A stretch of DNA of 37,991 nucleotides from positions 1 through 37,991 of IMG/VR virus record IMGVR_UViG_3300034272_002031; one strand, written 5' to 3'. The position numbers and the translations under genes are program-made. The notes below the pieces were generated by a model. The model was not told the DNA's origin and ran no database searches. It saw only the letters and a program-made list of their open reading frames with translations. This document shows, piece after piece, positions 19,943 to 26,691 of the stretch (position 1 is the stretch's first letter; the number at the start of each line of letters is the position of its first letter). Source of the stretch: a virus.

Positions 19943-21292
19943 TTAGAATTTGATGAAAAACGGGAATGCGACGTTGCGCGGGCGCGTTTCGGTGCCGCCG
20001 TTGCTGGACGTTGTGTAGCCGTTGAACGAAGAGCCGCCACCGTGTGATGTCACTGCGTAGAAATTAAAAACGCCCTGCCCAGTATTGGAGGCGCTTGTAG
20101 TGAACGCGCCGACGTTGTGGTTGTGCGCCTCCAACATGTCGGCTTGTGCTGAGCCCAAGACGCGCCCGGTGTCCGCTGCGCGTCCTTCGTCAAGGCCTCG
20201 GATGAACTCGCCGCGAAGGTCGGGGACGTTAAATGTCGTTGAGCCGTTTCCGACGCCGTAGGTCGTGCCCACTTTGGCGAAGAGGGAGGCGTAGGTGGTG
20301 CGGGAGACTGCCTGCCCGTTGCATTTCAGCCAGCCTGTCGGCTCGGTCGTCTGCGGGAATGTGGTAATCATCCCCAGCAAAAGCCCGTCGATGTATTGCT
20401 TTGTCGCGGCGTGAAGCGCGGCGGTCGGGTCCGCTGGCAACGTCAGCGGGCCTGTCATTGTGTCGCCAGCCTTGTTGAGTTTGAGCGCGTCGGCTGCGTC
20501 GGTGTAGGCTTTCGTGGCCGGGTGCAAACCGCTCGACGGGCTGCCGACGAGCGTTAGATGTCCGGTCATGGTGTCGCCGGTCCTCAAGACGCCCTCTTTT
20601 CCAGCGCCGCCGCTTCCGGTGGTTAGAAGGGTGCCAATCGGCACGGCGTCAACCTGCGCAAGAAGGCCGTCGCCGGTCGAAGCCCAGCCGATGCGGACTT
20701 TGTTTGCCCCCTGGTTCGATCCGCCGCCCTGCTGCACTGGAGTAAACCCCAGCCATGTCGCGAGACGCTGCGCCAGTTTTAGCGGGGTGATGAATCTGGC
20801 GTTGTCCGTGCCCGCGTCGGTCTCGGCCTGCGTGGCGATTTCCGCGACTCCCTGCACGGTCTCGGTTGCGGGCGGGTATTGGAAAGAGGCGTTGCCGATG
20901 GTGACGCTCCCGGCGGGAACGCCTGTAATGACGAAATCCAAGGCGAAGAGCGCAACTGAGCCGCTGCCCTTGATGAGAATTGGGTCCGCCTGTGAGTAGA
21001 TGGCGAAGAGGGTTCCGGTCGAGGTAATCAAGCCCACCTCGCGGACGGTGTAACTGTCGGCGGACGAGTCGGAAGCGGTGATGTGAATCGTTCCCGGAGT
21101 CGGCACGCTGGATCCCCCAGGCGTGATTTGTTTGATAGGCGCAACCAAGGCCGTCTGCGCGCCGGTCGCGGTGTAGCCGCTGGAGCCGATGGAAACCTTT
21201 GAGATGGTGACGGGTATTGTGTTGCCGGTGGCTATGGCAGTGGCAATCGCCGATTTCCCGGCGTTAGTGATGAGGAAATTAAGCGCGGGCAT
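19943..21292 (-). CDS. Tail-collar fibre protein (P2 gpH-like N-terminus)
   Basis: The 449-residue protein starts like tail-collar fibres (LNFLITNAGKSAIATAIATG, about 1-150 attaching to the baseplate). Two shaft repeats follow (RTGDTMTGHLTLVG and KAGDTMTGPLTLPA, about 235-300), then a C-terminal collar domain (WLKCNGQAVSRTTYASLFAK ... FNVPDLRGEFIRGLD ... AHNHN). It lies directly after gpI as in P2. The collar domain suggests a trimeric fibre that carries the distal fibre protein or binds the host. Confidence 0.88.
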   Translation of the reverse strand: MPALNFLITNAGKSAIATAIATGNTIPVTISKVSIGSSGYTATGAQTALVAPIKQITPGGSSVPTPGTIHITASDSSADSYTVREVGLITSTGTLFAIYSQADPILIKGSGSVALFALDFVITGVPAGSVTIGNASFQYPPATETVQGVAEIATQAETDAGTDNARFITPLKLAQRLATWLGFTPVQQGGGSNQGANKVRIGWASTGDGLLAQVDAVPIGTLLTTGSGGAGKEGVLRTGDTMTGHLTLVGSPSSGLHPATKAYTDAADALKLNKAGDTMTGPLTLPADPTAALHAATKQYIDGLLLGMITTFPQTTEPTGWLKCNGQAVSRTTYASLFAKVGTTYGVGNGSTTFNVPDLRGEFIRGLDEGRAADTGRVLGSAQADMLEAHNHNVGAFTTSASNTGQGVFNFYAVTSHGGGSSFNGYTTSSNGGTETRPRNVAFPFFIKF

Positions 21293-21295
21293 TTT

Positions 21296-21826
21296 TTACG
21301 GGTAAGAGGCGACGCCTTCAAGCCGGTCGTAGAGTGTCGGGTTGAGAATCCCCACGATATTCCCCTCGATGAGAAATCCTTGGACAAGCTCGACGATCAT
21401 TTGCGAGCGGACGGGCTTAACGCGGTTGACGGCCTCGAAAATGGAATCCTGAACGCTGGCCGGGGTCGTGATGAAGGAGGCGAGAAGTTTAAACGTGTGC
21501 GGGGTGCCGGGCGGCGTCTGCTGCCACCACTCTTGAAAGGCGAGGCCGACGCCGAAACTTTCGAGCACGCGCCGGACTGCGCCGACGGTGCCTTTGCGCT
21601 GATGAATGCCAATTGACGCGGCGATGACGCTGCGCTTCTGAACCTCGGTCCAGTCGGCGTTCCACTCGTCCACCGAAAATCCCCACGCAAGCCAGGGCAA
21701 AAGGTTTGCCGGGCATGTTTCGGCATTCCAGAGCGTGCGCTGCGGCGCTGGCAATTCCGTGGCGCGCTGCGTTGCGGCCTCCATTGCGCGCTCTTGGTCG
21801 GAGCTGTTCGGCGGGAGGAGACTCAT
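21296..21826 (-). CDS. I: P2 gpI-like baseplate/tail protein
   Basis: This 176-residue protein shows the gpI signature LLPWLAWGFSVDEWNADW and RSVIAASIGIHQRKGTVGAV, followed by FGVGLAFQEWWQ. It joins baseplate wedge to fibre. It overlaps gpJ by ATGA and precedes the fibre gene by 3 bp, the P2 order J-I-H. Confidence 0.92.
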   Translation of the reverse strand: MSLLPPNSSDQERAMEAATQRATELPAPQRTLWNAETCPANLLPWLAWGFSVDEWNADWTEVQKRSVIAASIGIHQRKGTVGAVRRVLESFGVGLAFQEWWQQTPPGTPHTFKLLASFITTPASVQDSIFEAVNRVKPVRSQMIVELVQGFLIEGNIVGILNPTLYDRLEGVASYP

Positions 21827-22725
21827 TCAGCCACCCCCGCGTGCGTGATGTTTAGGCCTGTGCAATAAGCGGCCTGTGCGTAGTTGACGGTGATGTCGGC
21901 GGCGGGCTGTGTCAGCTCGACACGCTGCACCCCGGCGACGTGCAGCGCGGCGAAAATCCCCGAGCGCGGGATGTCGTAGCCGATGCGGTGCTGGCCGTCC
22001 GCGAATGCCTGCGCGGCGGTCTGCGCCTGCTGAATGACAACGGCGGAGTCCGGGCCTGCGTAGGTGTAGAGCGTGGCCTGTATGGTATAAGGGACGATCG
22101 TTGCGCCCTGCACGGTCACTTGATCAGTGAGCGGTCGGACATCCTCGTCGTTGAGGATGGCGGCGACCTCGGAAATGACGGTTGAGGTCACGGCCCCGCT
22201 GCCGGTGGTCCCTAGGAGGGTCACGAGCACCTGCCCGGGTGAGAGGATCGGCGGGCCGGTAACGCTCGCGTGTTTCACGGCCTCGGATTTCAAGGCGTGG
22301 TAAAGATAAGCGCCCTCGGGGCCTGCGGTGCTGAGTCCCTCTAGCGCGAGAGTGATCCTGTAACGGAGGTCGGCGTCGGCTTCCATCACAGCCTCCACGG
22401 GCGGGATCGCGGACGGGTTTCCGGCAATGAGCGTTTTTCGTGTGACGCCGAAAAGCGCGCCGAGGTGCTCCAGGTCTGCGCCGGTCGCAAATGCCAGCAT
22501 GACGGCGCGGGAGGCGTCGTTGATGCGTTGGCGCAAGAGGAGTTCGCGGTAGGCCGCAACCTCAAGAATCTTCCATGCTGGATCAGACTCAACCAAAGCC
22601 GTGAAAGCGGGATCTCGCGCTTGAAGGTCCGCAACCATCGCGGCGAGGATCGCGGAGAAGTCGAGCGTCTCCACCACGTCGGGCGCGGGGATGTTTGAAA
22701 GGTCAATCGCGGTAAAGCTGCTCAT
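21823..22725 (-). CDS. J: Baseplate wedge protein (P2 gpJ)
   Basis: From ATG 22725 (overlapping the gpW stop) the protein has 300 residues. It carries RDPAFTALVESDPAWKILEV, REL-LLRQRINDASRAVMLAF-type helices, ATGADLEHLGALFGVTRK and GAVTSTVISEVAAIL, all typical of gpJ. A longer frame from 22851 lies in gpW and is rejected. It is the main baseplate wedge component. Confidence 0.93.
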   Translation of the reverse strand: MSSFTAIDLSNIPAPDVVETLDFSAILAAMVADLQARDPAFTALVESDPAWKILEVAAYRELLLRQRINDASRAVMLAFATGADLEHLGALFGVTRKTLIAGNPSAIPPVEAVMEADADLRYRITLALEGLSTAGPEGAYLYHALKSEAVKHASVTGPPILSPGQVLVTLLGTTGSGAVTSTVISEVAAILNDEDVRPLTDQVTVQGATIVPYTIQATLYTYAGPDSAVVIQQAQTAAQAFADGQHRIGYDIPRSGIFAALHVAGVQRVELTQPAADITVNYAQAAYCTGLNITHAGVAE

Positions 22726-23057
22726 ATGACGATGCCGTCCACGGTGACGGGTTGGCCGGTCGGTAAATAAACGCCCTCGAGCTCCAATGTGACGCGCCCG
22801 TCGGAAACGGCGCTGGCAAAGACGCGAGCGATTGCAAGGCGCGGCTCCCATTTCTGGAGGGCGTCAATGGTCGCCACGTAAAGCTCGATGAGGGTCGAGC
22901 GATTCAGCGGGGCGTCCACCAGCTCGAAGAGGCGCGAGCCGTAATCGCGGAGCATGACACGCGAGCCAAGCGGACAAGACAGGATGTCCTGAATGCTCTG
23001 GCGGAGGTGCTCCACGCCGGAGAGAGCCTTGCCTGTTGTTTGATTCGTCCCGCGCAC
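22722..23057 (-). CDS. W: Baseplate protein W (gp25/lysozyme-like family)
   Basis: This 111-residue protein has LRQSIQDILSCPLGSRVMLR and DYGSRLFELVDAPLN, the GPW/gp25 signature, including the EPR motif (WEPRLAI). It nucleates wedge and sheath assembly. The start is GTG 23057. Late-promoter copy 2 ends 31 bp upstream with a TAATGT box 6 bp before the GTG, so this gene begins the baseplate-fibre unit. Confidence 0.92.
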   Translation of the reverse strand: MRGTNQTTGKALSGVEHLRQSIQDILSCPLGSRVMLRDYGSRLFELVDAPLNRSTLIELYVATIDALQKWEPRLAIARVFASAVSDGRVTLELEGVYLPTGQPVTVDGIVI

Positions 23058-23108
23058 GGTCGAACATTAGGCGCGGCCTGTTCCGGGCGTCTTGTGCGCG
23101 TTTGCTCG
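23058..23108 (-). promoter_or_regulatory. Late promoter copy 2 (baseplate unit)
   Basis: The minus strand reads CGAGCAAACGCGCACAAGAC (23108 to 23089), 19 bp, TAATGT, 6 bp, GTG start. It begins directly at the gpV stop and fills the V-W gap, so it is not constrained by coding. Confidence 0.75.
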
Positions 23109-23714
23109 CTAAGGGTTCGGGCCTGCGGTGTTTGAAACTCCCGAGGTGACGCCGCCGTGTGTGTGCGTGCTGAGGGCAATGCCGTTGCTCGTCAGCGCGC
23201 CGCCGGATTGAGAAACGGCCCCGGTGATCTGGACGCCCGAGGCGGAAACAACGAGCTGCGTCCCGCCCACGGTGAGCCGGATGGCATCGGCGGCGACTTC
23301 GAGCGTTGAGGATGCCCCCGCTTTCACCGTGGCTTTGCCCCCTGCGGGGATGCTGATTGCGTAGGCGTGCGCGGCTCGGTCGTACTCGACCACGGCCCCG
23401 TCGGCGTAGGTCGTGCGGGAGACCGTCGCGGCGTCTGCGTTGGCCGGGCGGTCCTGCTTGTAAACGCCCCCGATGACAAAACCCGCGCACAAGTCGCCAG
23501 CCGGTGAAAGAACGAGCACTTGCTCGCCCACTTCCGGCGCGTGCCACGTCTTGTCCCCGCCAGCGCGGGAGGATACCCACGGAAGCCACGCGGTTGTGTT
23601 TTTCCCGAGCTTCACCCGGACGCGAGCATTGGAATAATCCGCCTCAAGGATCGTCCCCGCCCTGGTCACGTTGGCAAGGCGGCGCTCAAGCTCTCCAATA
23701 CGTGCGGCACTCAT
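23109..23714 (-). CDS. V: Baseplate spike protein (P2 gpV)
   Basis: From ATG 23714 the protein has 201 residues: a helical start (ARIGELERRLANVTRAGTI), an OB-fold (about 25-95, WLPWVSSRAGGDKTWHAPEV, GEQVLVLSPAGDL), and a beta-helix spike ending in THTHGG, the metal-binding tip motif of gpV proteins. It punctures the host envelope. It overlaps the preceding gene by ATGA. The upstream frame extension to 24017 is a shadow. Confidence 0.93.
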   Translation of the reverse strand: MSAARIGELERRLANVTRAGTILEADYSNARVRVKLGKNTTAWLPWVSSRAGGDKTWHAPEVGEQVLVLSPAGDLCAGFVIGGVYKQDRPANADAATVSRTTYADGAVVEYDRAAHAYAISIPAGGKATVKAGASSTLEVAADAIRLTVGGTQLVVSASGVQITGAVSQSGGALTSNGIALSTHTHGGVTSGVSNTAGPNP

Positions 23715-24232
23715 TCGGGCGGGATGATGCGGCGATAGAAGGGCTCGTTCGGGACGCCGATGTAAGGGGCGATGCCGAGGAAGATTTGCGTCGGCACAAC
23801 GCTCGCGCCGTCCCAAATGGAAGCGCCTAAAAATGCCGTGTGCGACCATTCCACGCGGAAGGTCTCGTACTCCTCCGAGAACGTTTCCGGCGTGGCGCTC
23901 GCAAAACGCCCCGGGCTCAGCGGGCTGCTGAATCGGTGCCCCTGCACGAAGTTTGCGACCTGCGCGGCGAGAAGTCGAACGCCCAGTTTCCCGCCCTGTT
24001 TGTAGGTGGCAACGCATTCAGCGGAAAATCGAAGCTCGACCTCTAATTGCTCGGTGCCGGTGTCGTAGGGGTTCGCCGGGGCGATTTGCTCCAATTCAAA
24101 ACGGATCGCGGGGACGGTCAGCTTTTCGCCGGGGCGGTCGTAGTAGTCCACAGAGACGCCGGGGAACGCGGCCACAAAGGCCGTTTTCATCGCGGCGTGA
24201 AGGTTGGTCAGGTTGATTTCTGGCGTCCCCAT
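23711..24232 (-). CDS. Tail completion / tail-terminator candidate (173 aa)
   Basis: A soluble protein beginning with a helix (INLTNLHAAMKTAFVAAFPG) and strands (VDYYDRPGEKLTVPAIRFEL), then a beta-rich C-terminus. The size, order (after the gpZ-like gene, before gpV) and N-terminal pattern suit a tail terminator or tail completion protein that caps the tube. The family is not certain. It overlaps the gpZ-like gene by 25 bp and gpV by 4 bp. Confidence 0.6.
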   Translation of the reverse strand: MGTPEINLTNLHAAMKTAFVAAFPGVSVDYYDRPGEKLTVPAIRFELEQIAPANPYDTGTEQLEVELRFSAECVATYKQGGKLGVRLLAAQVANFVQGHRFSSPLSPGRFASATPETFSEEYETFRVEWSHTAFLGASIWDGASVVPTQIFLGIAPYIGVPNEPFYRRIIPPE

Positions 24233-24723
24233 TTCAAGGCCCTTTCAAATTCCGCGAGAAGGCGCGGCCCGATCTGCTCTTTGACGGCGGCCATTGCGGC
24301 CTCGCCTTCGCCGCGGATGTCGTGCCCTGCGCTTTTTTCGATGGGCAAACGCGCCTTGCCTTTGCGCTCGAAGACGTTTCCGCCGAATTTTTCGATGATG
24401 AACGCCCCGGGGCGCTTGGCAGGGCCTGCGGTCACGCCTGAGGCGGTTTGGCGTGGATTCAGGCGGTTCAGTTTGATTGGCGAAAGGCCAAGCCACACGC
24501 GGCCCTGTTTGTCACTGACGCCGACATACATTCGGCCCTTGATGACGCCGCCTTTGACTTTCACGGCGGAGGCTACCTTGCGGCGCACCTCGTTTCCGGC
24601 CCAGCGCGAGACGCGAGCAATTGCAATTTTCATCGCGTGGCGAGTGCTCTCGTCGAGAACGCGCCCGGCGAGGAGCGCGACTTTTTCGAGGTCGTCGGCT
24701 CGGACTTCGAGAAACTCACTCAT
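24208..24723 (-). CDS. Minor tail protein Z-like / tail completion protein
   Basis: From ATG 24723 the protein is 171 residues; a TTG at 24729 adds two. The pattern AIARVSRWAGNEVRRKVASA, VWLGLSPIKLNRLNPRQ, and GAFIIEKFGGNVFERKGKAR is typical of lambda gpZ-type proteins, which complete the head-proximal tail end. It overlaps the attachment protein gene by 8 bp. The mixed origin (lambda-type neck on a P2-type tail) is consistent with the lambda-like head. Confidence 0.75.
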   Translation of the reverse strand: MSEFLEVRADDLEKVALLAGRVLDESTRHAMKIAIARVSRWAGNEVRRKVASAVKVKGGVIKGRMYVGVSDKQGRVWLGLSPIKLNRLNPRQTASGVTAGPAKRPGAFIIEKFGGNVFERKGKARLPIEKSAGHDIRGEGEAAMAAVKEQIGPRLLAEFERALKWGRQKST

Positions 24724-25006
24724 GAGCAAGGGTGACGGTTGCTAGGCCGGTGCCCTCCGGCTGAATCTGGATGATGGAGAACGTCTGCCCCGCAACCTCC
24801 ACCAGAGACTCCCGAGCAACGCCCGCAAGCGCGGCCATCTGGCAAGTGATTCGCGGCTGCGTCGTGTCGAGCACGGTTTCCCCGACGGACCTGTCAAAAA
24901 AGGCGTTGTCGAAAAAGCACTGCACAAGGCGCGGTTGACCGCCCACGGTGAACGTGGCCGTCTGCGCGTCGAGCCCGGTGAAAAAAGCCGCGAGGTTTTC
25001 GGGCAT
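24716..25006 (-). CDS. Head-tail attachment protein (lambda gpFII-like)
   Basis: This 96-residue beta-barrel-type protein (TFTVGGQPRLVQCFFDNAFF, RITCQMAALAGVARESLVEV, GQTFSIIQIQPEGTGLATVT) fits the lambda gpFII attachment family, forming the head connector surface for the tail. It follows the 63-residue gene by 3 bp and precedes the gpZ-like gene, consistent with neck assembly. Confidence 0.75.
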   Translation of the reverse strand: MPENLAAFFTGLDAQTATFTVGGQPRLVQCFFDNAFFDRSVGETVLDTTQPRITCQMAALAGVARESLVEVAGQTFSIIQIQPEGTGLATVTLAHE

Positions 25007-25009
25007 GAC

Positions 25010-25201
25010 CTACTTTTTGCGGGGCTTCGGCTCCTCGGCGGGTTGCGGCTCGGGCTCAGGGGCGGGCTTCGCAATGACCGGCACTGCCACTCCTCGCCCG
25101 ACAAGCTCGCGGGCCACGGATTCGGAGACTTCGACGGATTCACCGGCTTTGACGGGTTCGCCGCCGATCAAAAGGCTTTTCAAAAGCTGAACAATTTTCA
25201 T
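25010..25201 (-). CDS. Small hypothetical phage protein (63 aa), first gene of a late unit
   Basis: The first 42 residues (VQLLKSLLIGGEPVKAGESV, then VSESVARELVGRGVAV) form a small folded unit seen near head-tail joining genes in many phages. The rest is a Pro/Glu/Lys-rich tail. A structural or assembly role at the neck is plausible. Late-promoter copy 3 lies upstream with TATCCT 6 bp before the ATG. Confidence 0.6.
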   Translation of the reverse strand: MKIVQLLKSLLIGGEPVKAGESVEVSESVARELVGRGVAVPVIAKPAPEPEPQPAEEPKPRKK

Positions 25202-25252
25202 GCGGGCAGGATAGCCGAGCCCCTCCCTCGGGGTCTTGTGCGCGTTTGCTAG
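25202..25252 (-). promoter_or_regulatory. Late promoter copy 3 (neck/tail completion unit)
   Basis: The minus strand reads CTAGCAAACGCGCACAAGAC (25252 to 25233), 19 bp, TATCCT, 6 bp, ATG. It overlaps the stop codon of the endolysin gene: the TAG of the motif is that stop. Confidence 0.75.
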
Positions 25253-25749
25253 AGCGGCGGAATGCGAATGAATGACCCGCAGAATGAGAGGTTGCGGAAT
25301 TTCTCAAAGCACCCGTCGCCCTCCCTGGAGCCTGCGGCGTTGGTGTTCCCTTCGATTGTTTCAACGATGCCGCGACCGGCAAACCCGGAGACGATGCCGA
25401 TATGCGAGAGGCGCGGAAGAAAAACAACGATGTCGCCGCGCTCTGGCGTGTAGGCGGTCGATGTGTTGGAGAACACAACGCACCCGGCCTGCCTCGCCCA
25501 CGGCACCCAATCGCGGACGGCTGCAAACCTGGGCGGGACGCGCAAACGGATTGCGGCGCTCTGCCGGTCGGCTTCCTGCACGCAATAGGACGCGAAAGCG
25601 GAACACCACGGCTCACGGTTTTTGCCGCCGTTCGGGTAGTTTGTCGCGGACCAAAATTTATCCACCCCGGCAAAACGGTTGGGCGTGGTTTCCCTCGTCC
25701 CGACATACTGCGCGGCAATGTCAGCAATGATCGCCCTGGGGTTGCTCAT
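25249..25749 (-). CDS. CHAP-domain endolysin (166 aa)
   Basis: From ATG 25749 (overlapping the DUF1353 stop) the protein shows the CHAP amidase/peptidase pattern: nucleophile Cys49 in EPWCSAFASYC, His116 in LSHIGIV, and an acidic/Asn partner at about 133-135 (TIEGNTN). It cleaves peptidoglycan at lysis. It lacks a signal peptide, so it needs the holin encoded just upstream. The longer frame from 25836 lies in the neighbour and is rejected. Confidence 0.85.
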   Translation of the reverse strand: MSNPRAIIADIAAQYVGTRETTPNRFAGVDKFWSATNYPNGGKNREPWCSAFASYCVQEADRQSAAIRLRVPPRFAAVRDWVPWARQAGCVVFSNTSTAYTPERGDIVVFLPRLSHIGIVSGFAGRGIVETIEGNTNAAGSREGDGCFEKFRNLSFCGSFIRIPPL

Positions 25750-26180
25750 ACGCTTTGAAGCTTGGCGCTGTCGTCGTGTTTCCACGCGGGACCGCCTGCG
25801 ATGCGGAGCGCCCTGTAAACCGTGGCGACTTTCCACGCGGGCGCGCCCACGGCCTGCATCTGCTCAGCGAGCACGGCGTCGCACTGCTGGCGGGTCAGCG
25901 TCTTTGTGTAGAGGTCGCCCTGCACGGCGTAAAGGTAGTCGTGAACAAATGCCGGATAGAGCAGGTCGGGGTCGGAGTTGGCCAGCAACGCCCAGACCGG
26001 GCGCGGCACGCTGGCCCCGTCCGTCAAAAAACCGTCCGGGATGACAAGCCGCCCGGCGATTGCGGAAAGACAAGTTAGGTCGCGCTGAAATTCGCCCCAC
26101 CAGCGGAGCGGAAGGTCGCGCCCGATAATCTCGCGGCGCGGGAGCTGGCGAATGATGGCGCTGGACTGGAAACCGATCAT
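25746..26180 (-). CDS. DUF1353 phage protein (144 aa)
   Basis: Contains VIPDGFLTDGASVPRPVWAL, then LYPAFVHDYLY, the DUF1353 signature with a His-Asp pair, and a helical end (VATVYRALRIAG). Proteins of this family are usually found in lysis cassettes beside endolysins and holins. Their activity is not established. The start at 26180 overlaps the holin stop by ATGA. Confidence 0.85.
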   Translation of the reverse strand: MIGFQSSAIIRQLPRREIIGRDLPLRWWGEFQRDLTCLSAIAGRLVIPDGFLTDGASVPRPVWALLANSDPDLLYPAFVHDYLYAVQGDLYTKTLTRQQCDAVLAEQMQAVGAPAWKVATVYRALRIAGGPAWKHDDSAKLQSV

Positions 26181-26461
26181 GAGGAGGCGCAAGCGCCGAA
26201 AAGGAAGAGCACGGCTGAACCCACCAAAAGCCCCACGAGCGTTGCGCGGCGAAACGGGCAGGACTCTGCCGGGCATTTCTCGTATGCCTTGAGGGTGCCA
26301 ACGGCTAGGCCGTGGTCGCCCTTCATCTTGTTGATTTCCTTCCTCATTTCGTTCCGGTCGCGCTCGCATTGCTCCGACTTCCCCCAGAGGAGTTTGGCAA
26401 CCCAAACAAGCGCGGTGGTCACGGATCCGATGGCGGCGATGAGGGCTTGCTCCAAGGTCAT
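26177..26461 (-). CDS. Holin candidate with two membrane segments (94 aa)
   Basis: Membrane segments at about 7-27 (LIAAIGSVTTALVWVAKLLW) and about 73-91 (LVGLLVGSAVLFLFGACASS) flank a charged coiled linker with Lys/Glu heptads. This fits a class II-like holin or a holin/antiholin. The C-terminal Cys could be lipidated only in another topology, so spanin is less likely. It stands directly before DUF1353 and the endolysin. No separate spanin pair was found. Confidence 0.65.
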   Translation of the reverse strand: MTLEQALIAAIGSVTTALVWVAKLLWGKSEQCERDRNEMRKEINKMKGDHGLAVGTLKAYEKCPAESCPFRRATLVGLLVGSAVLFLFGACASS

Positions 26462-26688
26462 ATCTCGACGGTGAATTCCGAGAACGGGAGCGGATACGGC
26501 TTCGGGTCCGCATCGAGGAGCTTGCGAAACTCTGCAATGAAACGCGCCTGCGACTCCTCAAATGTCAGGCGTTCAAGCTCCGCGATGGGCATGGAGATTC
26601 GGCGCACAACGCCGTTGCACGAACCTGTCACGGTGCGCATCCCGTCCGCGTCGGTTGCGAAGATGTCAGTGATGGTTAGTTGCGGCAT
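26458..26688 (-). CDS. Small hypothetical late protein (76 aa)
   Basis: A strand-rich start (QLTITDIFATDADGMRTVTG) is followed by a helix (EESQARFIAEFRKLL) and a short strand. It overlaps the holin start by ATGA and follows the 801-residue gene by 3 bp. No family is recognised. It may accompany the preceding virion protein. Confidence 0.6.
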   Translation of the reverse strand: MPQLTITDIFATDADGMRTVTGSCNGVVRRISMPIAELERLTFEESQARFIAEFRKLLDADPKPYPLPFSEFTVEI

Positions 26689-26691
26689 CGC